From: CAYMBP01 sp964388745
GTDB taxonomy: Bacteria; Babelota; Babeliae; Babelales; RVW-14
Assembly: GCA_964388745.1 (NCBI GenBank)
Contig: CAYMBP010000005.1
Coordinates: 1 to 64,000 of the forward strand
Direction of reading: 5' to 3'
Length of the DNA: 64,000 nucleotides
Shown: one piece after another, positions 1-7,624 of the stretch
How the letters are laid out: each line of letters starts with the position of its first letter
Position numbering within the stretch: position 1 is the stretch's first letter
The notes under the pieces: model-generated
The model's database searches: none
What the model saw: the letters and a program-made list of their open reading frames with translations, nothing else
What the model was told of the DNA's origin: nothing
Position numbers and translations under genes: made by a program

Positions 1-2
1 GC

Positions 3-880
3 TCAGATCTTGCGAAACAAAACAGCAGTGCATTGCTTGACTGTTGCAACAATAACTCCAATGCGATCTTGGTTCTTAAAGGTGATGTGACCAACAATAG
101 TAACTCTCTCGTTGATTGCTGTAACAATAATTCTAATGCAATCTTGGCGCTTGTTGATTGTTGTAAGTACAATAGTAACGCCATTGTTAACACGAGTGAG
201 ACCGTCTTGGTTATTGCAAGTTCTCTTGCGATGTTTAATTCCAATGCGCTTCTTGAGTGTTGCAAGAATAACAGCAATGCTATTTTGGCTGTAAAGAACG
301 AAGTTGCAAATAACAGTAACTCATTGATTGACTGTTGTAACAATAACTCTAATGCTATCTTAGCGTTAGTTGATTGTTGTGAAAACAATAGCAATGCAAT
401 AATCAGTAGTAGTCAGTCGATTATTAATAATAGTAACGCATTGCTTGATTGTTGCGCGAACAACAGTAACGCGTTGTTATACTTAACGAAGAATAATAGT
501 ATGACCATTGTGAATTGCTGCGCTAATAACAGCAATTCACTTATTGAGCTTGCGAAGCAAAATAGCAGTGCGCTGGTTGAATGTTGTAAAAATAATAGCA
601 ACGCAATCTTGAATAACAACCGAGCAATTATCAACAATAGTAATACGCTGATTGATTGCTGTGATAACAATAGCAATGCGATTCTTGAATGTTGTAAAAA
701 TAATAGTAAAGCGCTTGCAGATTGCTGTAATAATAACAGTAATGCGATACTTGTTATTAAACAAGAAATAACCAACAATTCAAATGCAATCTTGAATAAC
801 AGCCAATCGATTATCAATAACAGTAATGCATTGCTTGAATGCTGTAAGAATAATAGTAATGCAATTATTGCCTTATTATG
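3..880 (+). repeat. In-frame array of 11/14-residue Asn-rich, Cys-pair repeats
   Basis: About 20 units in the protein are phased on N-S-N-A. Distances between successive NSNA motifs are 11 or 14 residues almost throughout, with one gap of 22. Thirteen units carry a vicinal Cys pair just before the Asn cluster. At DNA level the units differ mainly at third codon positions, so the repetition is kept at protein level and the array is not very recent. The 7+4 and 7+7 spacing suggests coiled-coil or solenoid geometry. Confidence 0.9.
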
Positions 881-3800
881 TGGATGTGAGTTAACTAATG
901 CACCATTGATTTCTGATATTACAATGACCATGAATTGTGATGTCTGTCCAACTAAGCAAATTTTCATATTGTCTGATTTAACAATTGATGGTCAAGGTGC
1001 TCGTATTACATTCTCGAATCCAGATTTCAGCCAATTTGTTATTGCTCCTGGTGTAACAGTTACTTTGACAAACGTGAGCTTGCTTAGAATTAAATCAAAT
1101 ACATTCTCATTTGGAACAGGATCTGCATTAAATATTGATAAGAATGTATTCTTTGAGCTAACAGAAGATCTGACCATTGCTGGGGATACTATCAATGTAA
1201 TTGGTGATGAAACCGATCCAACCGTTTTCACAATGGCTGGTAATGGTTGTCCAAAACGTCTGATCTTGAGTCCTGTACTTGTTGGAACACCGGGTGGTGA
1301 TGTAACAGCACAAAATTTCAATCTTGGTCTTAATTCACTTCTTCTTGAAAATATAGAGCTTCTGGGTGTTGATAGTATCTTAATTGATCAAGTTGCAATT
1401 CCTGGAGGTCTCTTTACAGGATCTATTGTTCTTGGTGGTTGCGCATCAGTACTTCTTGATAGTGATACCAACTCTGTTCTTGAAGTTGAGGGTCTTGATA
1501 ACAAAGTTAAACTTTCTCAATCTGGATTGACACTGAGTGGATTCCTCTTATTTAGTGACTTCTTTGATAGTGATCTTACTATGCAATTTGAGCTTCAAGA
1601 TCCTATTGCTGAGAATCCAAATATTACTCTTGCAGATAACTTCCTCTTCTTAAGTTCTGCTGGTGCTCGTTCAGCACTTAGGTTTAATGATTTCTGGGTA
1701 ACTTTGATTAATGCTGGAGCTGATTCTTTTGTAACTAACGTGAATGCGGTTCTTGGTGGACAGAACCTTGAAATTGTAGGCAACTCAATTAAGCAATCTT
1801 CAGATGATCTGATCATTTCTTCTGGATTGACATTAAGAACAGATTTAACCAATGCAATTGAGACAGACTTCCTGAGTATGCGTAAAGCTCCTCACATCAG
1901 AAAACAAAAAAGGCATCACGTGATTACTGCTCATGATCTTGCTCGCCAGGCGCAAAATGATTATATTAACCAATTGATTGTAAATAGTGTGCGACCAGCT
2001 GAAGCAGTTCCGCATCTTCATGCACATGGTAATCAACTTGTGCATCAAAAGCAGCGTGAAGAGCAAAAAGAGCGTGAACGAGAAAGGGAGAGTGATCGAC
2101 CAGTTAAGCCGCCGCGCCAAAATGCTCAACAGTTTGCCGCTCATTTACCTTCATATTATGCAAAACCATTACATGATCAGTTGATGAATGGGCAGATTCA
2201 GCGAGAAAGAGAGCAAAAAGAGAATCAGCTTGATCATGAACAAGAATTCATAGAAGAGTTAGAACAAAGTCTTGTTGAAGAGCTTCAATTAATTGATGAA
2301 CAGATTAATGAGCCTGAGTTGCATACCAATGAGCCTGAGCCGGAAATTCCAGTTCATCAACCAGAGGTTGTGCATTATCGACCTCATCATAATAAGATGA
2401 ACTCACATAAAAAGAAGGAGAACCAAAGAGAAAAGCTTGCAACGCGAAGTCCTTTTACATCAAAGAATATAGCAACTAATAGTCTAAGCCGCATTGAAGA
2501 TTATTTAGCATCAACGATTCATTCTTTTGCAAAACCATCTTGCGTAAGCAACGTTGATAAGAAAGATATTGAAGCAAATGAAGAGTTAATAATCAGCAGG
2601 GAAATTCCTCGACCAGCAAGCTTTGACTTGCGAGTTGAAGGGAGTTCGGTGAAGCAGTCATCAGCTTTTGGAAACATTGAGGTGCTTGATGGTGCATTAA
2701 ATGATTTCTCCATTGCTGGTGAAGGAACAACTGCTTTGGGTCTTTACTTATTTGGTAATGCACGTGTAAATCAAGACATTGTTGATGTAGTCTTTAAGTC
2801 TGGAGACACTATTTTTGTTGAAGGAACAGAAAATGAAATTAATGTCTCTCGTCGTATGGTTATTAAAGGAAAAATTGTTTTTGATACGAGGGCACAATTG
2901 ACATTCTCTTTTGATGAAACTGCAAATAACCCAGAACTAATTTTTGATTCAACTTTTAATGACTTCATTAATTTATCTGAAAATTGCCGTCTTGAGTTTA
3001 AAGGTCGAGGTCGGGTAATATTTGGTGATGGATTTAGCATTAATATGGATGTTAAAAATGCTGAGCAACCACCGATTCTTGTCTTTTCTGAGTCAGTAGA
3101 GTGTACAATGGCACCTCAAGGAACTTTGAATATTAGTGGTCAAGGAACGCTCTTCCTTGATAGCGGAGCTCGTATGCTTATTGATGGTGGACAGCAAGTT
3201 TTGATTGGAAATGATCTTATGGATAATATTCGCTTTATTGTTGATAGAGCTTCTTTTTTACAGGTTAAGCAGGTTAAAGATAAATCAGCGCCTGCTTATT
3301 TGTCATTTCAATCTGGTAGCTATGAGGTTAAAATTGAGCAAGAAGGAACTATTGCAATTGATGAGGGTGGATTACTTGAGATCAATGCAAATAGAGGTGT
3401 ACGCTCTTTTGGTAAACTAATTAGCTTGAGTATTATTGATGAGGGACTTCTTGATATTAGAAAAGGTGGGGAGCTTGTTCTGGGTCGTAATATTATTCAA
3501 TCAAATATTGGTGAACAAAGTATTACTGTTGATACTCGTGGTGGTACTATAAAAAGAGGGGGCTTAGTTTCGCTTCTTCAAACTGAATTTGGCGGTGAAA
3601 TATTTACAACAGACATTGCGTCAGGGACCTATGCTCCACAAGAATTAGTGAGGACCTTCATTAACAGAATTCCATTGCTTACATTTAGCACGTTCTACAT
3701 TGATCGTAATGGCGATAAAAAGCTTGAAATTAGAGGTAATCTGGTGAATCCGTTTGACTCTCTCTTTATTGTTGATCTTTTACCTGGTGATGATATTAGA

Positions 3801-3884
3801 AATGACGATCCAGAGACTCGAACAGTTCTTGGCTATAATAATAATGATTTAATTGTTATCGATCAAGATGGTTTTCGTATTTAA
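3..3884 (+). CDS. Giant surface-type protein: Asn/Cys-pair repeats plus beta-helix domains (5' end outside window)
   Basis: The frame is open to the left edge of the window and the repeats run through it, so the true start lies upstream; TTG at 33 is only an internal codon. About 290 residues of 11- or 14-residue repeats come first, built on [DE]CC-x-NNSNA[IL]. From about nt 900 to 1850 there is a beta-rich, Gly/Asp/Asn-spaced region typical of parallel beta-helix or pectin-lyase-like passengers (for example LTIDGQGARITF). A charged Gln/Glu/Arg linker with likely coiled coil follows (nt ~1870-2620), then a second beta-helix-like region to the end. No C-terminal membrane anchor or beta-barrel is visible. 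The next two genes encode a single-span membrane protein and an outer-membrane-type protein and may be partners. A role as an adhesin or surface fibre is inferred; I recognise no named family. Confidence 0.85.
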   Translation, partial: SDLAKQNSSALLDCCNNNSNAILVLKGDVTNNSNSLVDCCNNNSNAILALVDCCKYNSNAIVNTSETVLVIASSLAMFNSNALLECCKNNSNAILAVKNEVANNSNSLIDCCNNNSNAILALVDCCENNSNAIISSSQSIINNSNALLDCCANNSNALLYLTKNNSMTIVNCCANNSNSLIELAKQNSSALVECCKNNSNAILNNNRAIINNSNTLIDCCDNNSNAILECCKNNSKALADCCNNNSNAILVIKQEITNNSNAILNNSQSIINNSNALLECCKNNSNAIIALLCGCELTNAPLISDITMTMNCDVCPTKQIFILSDLTIDGQGARITFSNPDFSQFVIAPGVTVTLTNVSLLRIKSNTFSFGTGSALNIDKNVFFELTEDLTIAGDTINVIGDETDPTVFTMAGNGCPKRLILSPVLVGTPGGDVTAQNFNLGLNSLLLENIELLGVDSILIDQVAIPGGLFTGSIVLGGCASVLLDSDTNSVLEVEGLDNKVKLSQSGLTLSGFLLFSDFFDSDLTMQFELQDPIAENPNITLADNFLFLSSAGARSALRFNDFWVTLINAGADSFVTNVNAVLGGQNLEIVGNSIKQSSDDLIISSGLTLRTDLTNAIETDFLSMRKAPHIRKQKRHHVITAHDLARQAQNDYINQLIVNSVRPAEAVPHLHAHGNQLVHQKQREEQKERERERESDRPVKPPRQNAQQFAAHLPSYYAKPLHDQLMNGQIQREREQKENQLDHEQEFIEELEQSLVEELQLIDEQINEPELHTNEPEPEIPVHQPEVVHYRPHHNKMNSHKKKENQREKLATRSPFTSKNIATNSLSRIEDYLASTIHSFAKPSCVSNVDKKDIEANEELIISREIPRPASFDLRVEGSSVKQSSAFGNIEVLDGALNDFSIAGEGTTALGLYLFGNARVNQDIVDVVFKSGDTIFVEGTENEINVSRRMVIKGKIVFDTRAQLTFSFDETANNPELIFDSTFNDFINLSENCRLEFKGRGRVIFGDGFSINMDVKNAEQPPILVFSESVECTMAPQGTLNISGQGTLFLDSGARMLIDGGQQVLIGNDLMDNIRFIVDRASFLQVKQVKDKSAPAYLSFQSGSYEVKIEQEGTIAIDEGGLLEINANRGVRSFGKLISLSIIDEGLLDIRKGGELVLGRNIIQSNIGEQSITVDTRGGTIKRGGLVSLLQTEFGGEIFTTDIASGTYAPQELVRTFINRIPLLTFSTFYIDRNGDKKLEIRGNLVNPFDSLFIVDLLPGDDIRNDDPETRTVLGYNNNDLIVIDQDGFRI

Positions 3885-3897
3885 ATAAGAGGGTTCA

Positions 3898-4326
3898 GTG
3901 ATTGTGAATAAAATAGGAAAAGAAAAAAGTAAAAGCGTCGGTACAAGTGAAAAGGGTGGCACAGTGGGAAAGATGCTTCGTTCAGGTAGCGCAAATATTA
4001 TTGGAGCACTCATTGTTTCAGTACTTTTGCTTGCAGGCCTTTTTGGTGTGTACTGGTATCGAGCATATTGTCAAAGAAAAATCACTGATATTGGTGAAAA
4101 GGTCTTGGAGGCTGTAGTTAGTAAGCCTACTGAAACAAAAAGAATTTCAACATTACCTGAAGATCACATTAATTATGAGCCAATAAATGAGAATGAAAAT
4201 CAGCTTAAAGAGTCAGGAGAGATAAATGAAGATGTAGAGCTTGATGATGAGACACAAAAAAAGATTAGAGCAGAAGTGGCTCGTCATGTAAGCAAGGTGC
4301 CTATTGGAGAAATTGGAGAAAATTAA
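3898..4326 (+). CDS. Small single-span membrane protein, unknown function
   Basis: 142 residues from a GTG start with a short GAGGG just upstream; a second GTG lies two codons later. A basic N-terminus (KEKSKSVGTSEKGG) precedes one hydrophobic span at about residues 37-56 (IIGALIVSVLLLAGLFGVYW). The C-terminal half is acidic and hydrophilic and ends with an amphipathic stretch (KKIRAEVARHVSKVP). It starts 13 nt after the giant repeat protein and is followed 37 nt later by an outer-membrane-type gene, so the three probably form one transcript. An inner-membrane linker for the surface protein is possible but unproven. No family recognised. Confidence 0.7.
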   Translation: MIVNKIGKEKSKSVGTSEKGGTVGKMLRSGSANIIGALIVSVLLLAGLFGVYWYRAYCQRKITDIGEKVLEAVVSKPTETKRISTLPEDHINYEPINENENQLKESGEINEDVELDDETQKKIRAEVARHVSKVPIGEIGEN

Positions 4327-4363
4327 AACGTGTGGTTAATGTTGTGGGCGTAATGGAGAGACT

Positions 4364-6076
4364 GTGAAAAAGAGGTTAATCATGAAGGAGAGAATTGTGT
4401 TGGGTATGCTCTACGCTTTCCTGCTTGTGCAGGCCATTGGTATGGTAACGGTCTGTTCTGCCGACGCAACAGATGCGTATATTAAAAAGTGTGTTCAAGA
4501 AGAAATTGATCGACAAGTTAGCCATCGCATGCAAAAGGCAAATCAGCGTCTTTCTACTTTGAAGACAGATATTAAAGATATGGTTAGCAGTGAGGTTAAG
4601 CGGCAATCTCGTGTGAGTGATTATGGCGTAGTAGAGCGTGTGCGAAGAGCATCAAATTGTGATGAGCGTGGAGATTATTATCTTCTTCCTTATTGGCCTT
4701 ATTATTCACAATTTTATAGAGAGCAAGATTTTTTTCAGTTTACCTTCATGTACGATACCGCAAGTGAGTCCTACTCATCAGGGGGACGTTCGCAAGATAT
4801 ATCGAGTATGTATTGTAATCAAAATTGTATTCGGTTAAAAGATATTCTGTTGGTGAGTAAGTTGGCAAGTCAGGGAAAATTAAGGACAGCTGCTGGATTG
4901 ACAACGGGACAATTGGTAAAAGATAATCATTACTTAAGTTTTATGGCAAATGAGCGTATTACGTTTGATGCTTCACAAGATTTTTATCGAGGAAATTTTA
5001 ACTGGGCCCGACATTATTGGGATGGAGATGTTTCATTTGGTATACATATCCCTATTGCCATACGACATACCAAGATAAAAGTTACTTCCCGATTATCTGA
5101 TGAAATACAAGAAAAAATAGATAATGTTGCACGGGGAAATACTGCTGATGGTGGTACACCAATTTTAATACCAGACCCTTCATCTCCAGGAACAACAATC
5201 GATGGCTCGGCAACTGTTAGAGAGACTTCAAGCCTTCAATTTGGAACGCTCTATCAGTCTTTTCCAGATTTTATTTGGTCAATTCTTGAGAAGAAAAAAA
5301 TAGCCCCAAAAGAGGATTCAACATCAATCGAGCTTGGTGATATTGGCTTGTATGCCAATATTAATTTGCACTCGAAATATTATGAAGAAGGGGTCATTGG
5401 GCTTAACTTGCTGCTTCCTTCTGCACAGCGAACTGATGGATTCTCGCTTTTTGATCCTCCTGTGGGAAATAATGGAGTAACACAGCTTTCAGCATTTATG
5501 TCATTTTTGTGGTGTAAGAAAAAGTTCTTTAATCCTTATTTTCACTTGACCGGAACTTACTCGTTTCCAGCTCGCATGAGAAAGCGTGTTCCTATGGTGC
5601 GAACAAAAAGTAGTAGGGAAGTTGCGCGAGGCAAACCAGCTCGAGATATTATTTGTGGAGAAAATTTAGTTTATGATCAAGAATTTACTGAGCTTGACTC
5701 AACAGTCTGTGGATTTGCAGATATGACAAGCAAAGTTAAAGTTACGCCTGGTCCAGAGATGCTTCTTCGACTTGGTAACTCTATTAAAAACTTTGGGCCA
5801 TGTAATGCACATTTGGACATCTACTATGACCTCTTTTTGAAATCACGAGATTCTCACTCCAAGTCTGTTCTTGATGCTAATTGTGATAACGATCTTCGCT
5901 GTCAATTTAATCTGAATGATAAGACATGGAAAGTAATGCATCGTTTGGGTGGTGACTTGAGCTACCAGTGTAATAAAGATGCGCGCTTGAGATTAGGATT
6001 TTTCTATAATGTTGCTGGCCGGAATGTACCTAAAGCTCTTGGTGTTGTTGCAACATTTAATATGGAATTTGCATAA
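4364..6076 (+). CDS. Signal-peptide protein, probable outer-membrane beta-barrel
   Basis: 570 residues. A basic start and hydrophobic segment (LGMLYAFLLVQAIGMVTV) end in a likely cleavage site near CSADA. A short helical stretch (about residues 35-75, with QEEIDRQ and SEVKRQ) is followed by a long region of alternating aromatic/polar residues. The C-terminal strands end in FNMEFA, as expected for an outer-membrane barrel. Two starts are possible: GTG 4364 (GGAG 5 nt upstream) and ATG 4382 (AGAGG 6 nt upstream); both keep the signal peptide. The layout resembles the 473-residue-class protein at 23197-24588, so the genome probably has a family of these. Third gene of the cassette with the repeat protein. 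Role unknown. Confidence 0.75.
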   Translation: MKKRLIMKERIVLGMLYAFLLVQAIGMVTVCSADATDAYIKKCVQEEIDRQVSHRMQKANQRLSTLKTDIKDMVSSEVKRQSRVSDYGVVERVRRASNCDERGDYYLLPYWPYYSQFYREQDFFQFTFMYDTASESYSSGGRSQDISSMYCNQNCIRLKDILLVSKLASQGKLRTAAGLTTGQLVKDNHYLSFMANERITFDASQDFYRGNFNWARHYWDGDVSFGIHIPIAIRHTKIKVTSRLSDEIQEKIDNVARGNTADGGTPILIPDPSSPGTTIDGSATVRETSSLQFGTLYQSFPDFIWSILEKKKIAPKEDSTSIELGDIGLYANINLHSKYYEEGVIGLNLLLPSAQRTDGFSLFDPPVGNNGVTQLSAFMSFLWCKKKFFNPYFHLTGTYSFPARMRKRVPMVRTKSSREVARGKPARDIICGENLVYDQEFTELDSTVCGFADMTSKVKVTPGPEMLLRLGNSIKNFGPCNAHLDIYYDLFLKSRDSHSKSVLDANCDNDLRCQFNLNDKTWKVMHRLGGDLSYQCNKDARLRLGFFYNVAGRNVPKALGVVATFNMEFA

Positions 6077-6093
6077 AGTTCTGCTAAAGAGTT

Positions 6094-6132
6094 GAACAAG
6101 CCCCAGAGAAGGACTCTCTCTGGGGCTTGTTC
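6094..6132. terminator. Hairpin with perfect 16-bp stem
   Basis: Arms 6094-6109 and 6117-6132 are perfectly complementary with a 7-nt loop, starting 18 nt after the stop of the outer-membrane-type gene. No T-run follows, so it may act as a weak or bidirectional terminator or a 3'-end stabiliser. Confidence 0.6.
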
Positions 6133-6165
6133 GTATAAGTATGATCTATCTTAAATTTTTTTATC

Positions 6166-6271
6166 TATAGCTAAGCCTCGTAACATTGGAACAGTTTATT
6201 ATCTCGAGATCGTTACTCTGGAATTCAAGTGAATGATAGAGTCCTGGATGACCCCAATATTTGTGCAAGCT
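6166..6271 (+). repeat. Dispersed intergenic repeat, copy 1
   Basis: It begins TATAGCTAAG and ends with a block close to TAGAGTCC, ATGACCCC and AATATTTGTGCAAG. Similar blocks occur at 19615-19646, 19852-19943, 38096-38127 and 40788-40876. Copies 1 and 19852 align over almost the whole length, with identical pieces TTGG.AC.GT, TCTC and GAATGATAGAG at matching distances. It occupies most of the 409-nt gap before pgsA. An 83-codon reverse-strand frame overlaps it but lacks support as a gene. Confidence 0.5.
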
Positions 6272-6485
6272 AGAATGTTTGTTGCTATATATACTTTTGA
6301 ATGATGACCGGAAGACTCTTTGCAGAATTAAGATCTGACTAAAAGGCCATGATACGAAGGCTTTTTTTCTAGGCGATTTTATTTTACTCAAAGGTGAATA
6401 TTTCATGGGCATAAAGCATATATTGCGCTATACTAAACAATATTTGAATTAATTTGTATAGTGACTATCAAAATGGTGTTTTCCT

Positions 6486-7133
6486 GTGAAAGTGTTGTTT
6501 TTTTTACCAAATACTTTTTCCTGTGCCCGTATTGTTCTAGCAATACTTTTTGTTGAAGCGCTTTTTAAAGAGCCAAGCATGCTAGAAGCTGCTTTGCTGT
6601 ACTTTAGTTTAGCTGTATTGACAGATCTTTTTGATGGTTATTTTGCTCGTCGATATGATTTGGTAACCCGTTGGGGAGCCTTTCTTGATCCAATAGCGGA
6701 TAAATTTTTAGTGTTTGCAGCTTTTATTTCATTTTATTATAAGGGATTTATTCCTTTTTGGATGCTCATCGTTCTCCTCTTAAGAGACTTCGTTGTGACA
6801 ATACTCCGCTTTAAACTTTTGTGCAATCGTGTTGAGTTTAAAACTTCACTTGTTGCTAAGAGCAAAACAGTAATGCAATTTATTACAATTTATTTTATTT
6901 TTATATATTCTTTTTTNNNNNNNNNNGAAGCCAAATTACAGCCTCAAATAGCTTCACGATTTTTTATTTCAAAAGAAGAATATTCAACTTGGGTACCAAT
7001 AATACATCAAATAATGACTATGTCGCTGTACGGTGCTGTTGGGTTAACCCTCTATTCTGGTATTGAGTATATTTGTCGATATGTTTTATGTACACCAACG
7101 TTGTGTACATTTTCTCATCATCATGAGCGCTAA
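6486..7133 (+). CDS. pgsA: CDP-diacylglycerol-glycerol-3-phosphate 3-phosphatidyltransferase
   Basis: Makes phosphatidylglycerol phosphate from CDP-diacylglycerol and glycerol-3-phosphate in the inner membrane. The CDP-alcohol phosphatidyltransferase signature D-x2-DG-x2-AR-x8-G-x3-D-x3-D is complete (DLFDGYFARR, then GAFLDPIADK). LPNTFSCAR at the start, LRDFVVTILR and AKSKTVMQ further on match PgsA better than other members of the superfamily. Ten N bases (6917-6926) interrupt the gene; the frame resumes after them if the gap length is right. Start GTG 6486; the ribosome site is weak. pgpA overlaps its 3' end, giving the two consecutive steps to phosphatidylglycerol. Confidence 0.88.
   Translation: MKVLFFLPNTFSCARIVLAILFVEALFKEPSMLEAALLYFSLAVLTDLFDGYFARRYDLVTRWGAFLDPIADKFLVFAAFISFYYKGFIPFWMLIVLLLRDFVVTILRFKLLCNRVEFKTSLVAKSKTVMQFITIYFIFIYSFXXXXEAKLQPQIASRFFISKEEYSTWVPIIHQIMTMSLYGAVGLTLYSGIEYICRYVLCTPTLCTFSHHHER
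6917..6926. other. Assembly gap (10 N) inside pgsA
   Basis: Ten undetermined bases. The pgsA frame is open on both sides when 10 nt are assumed, but the true length is unknown, so about four or more residues of pgsA are missing. Confidence 0.98.
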
Positions 7134-7599
7134 GGGCATGAATCGTATGTTTTTTCGATTATGGAGTCTTTGTGCAACTTGTTTTTTTATGGGATATATA
7201 CCGCTCTTGCCTGGCACGGCTGCTAGTCTTTTAACATCTATTCTGTTGTGGGTATGGCCGCTTTCGTTAGAAGCGTACATGCTTGCTCTTGGGGGGTTGT
7301 TTTTTGGTGGGTGGTATAGTTCTGCTATTTATACGGCAAAAAAAGGAGTTAGTGATCCTTCAGAAATTGTTATTGATGAAGTTGTAGGAATGATGGTTGC
7401 GTTAGCCTTTCTTCCCCACGATAAGTTGTTATATATAGGAGCGTTTTTATTATTTAGATTTTTTGATATTACAAAGTTATTTCCCGTTAATCGATGTGAG
7501 CGGTTATCTTGGGTAGGGTTGGCCGTAATGGCTGATGATGTGATGGCAGGTATTATGGCATGGTGTTGTATGATGACGTTCTATCTGCTTTCAAGGTAG
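7123..7599 (+). CDS. pgpA: Phosphatidylglycerophosphatase A
   Basis: Dephosphorylates phosphatidylglycerol phosphate to phosphatidylglycerol in the inner membrane. PgpA hallmarks are present: GYIPLLPGTAASLLTS near the start, EIVIDEVVGMM, FRFFDITKLFPVN and MADDVMAGIMAW near the end. The Asp/Glu residues of the DE and DD motifs are expected to bind the metal. Several hydrophobic segments. ATG 7123 overlaps the last codons of pgsA; ATG 7147, with AAGGG about 10 nt upstream, is an alternative. Translational coupling with pgsA is likely. Confidence 0.88.
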   Translation: MSAKGMNRMFFRLWSLCATCFFMGYIPLLPGTAASLLTSILLWVWPLSLEAYMLALGGLFFGGWYSSAIYTAKKGVSDPSEIVIDEVVGMMVALAFLPHDKLLYIGAFLLFRFFDITKLFPVNRCERLSWVGLAVMADDVMAGIMAWCCMMTFYLLSR

Positions 7600-7624
7600 G
7601 CGTCGGCGTAAGAAAGGGATTTTG

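Noticed and set aside
33..35. TTG at 33 as start of the giant protein
   Set aside because: The reading frame and the repeat pattern continue upstream to the window edge; the start is outside.
413..967. 184-codon reverse-strand frame in the repeat array
   Set aside because: Shadow of the repetitive forward gene; Leu-rich composition follows from the antisense of Asn codons.
6161..6412. 83-codon reverse-strand ORF before pgsA
   Set aside because: It lies on the dispersed repeat, has no convincing ribosome site and no recognisable domain.
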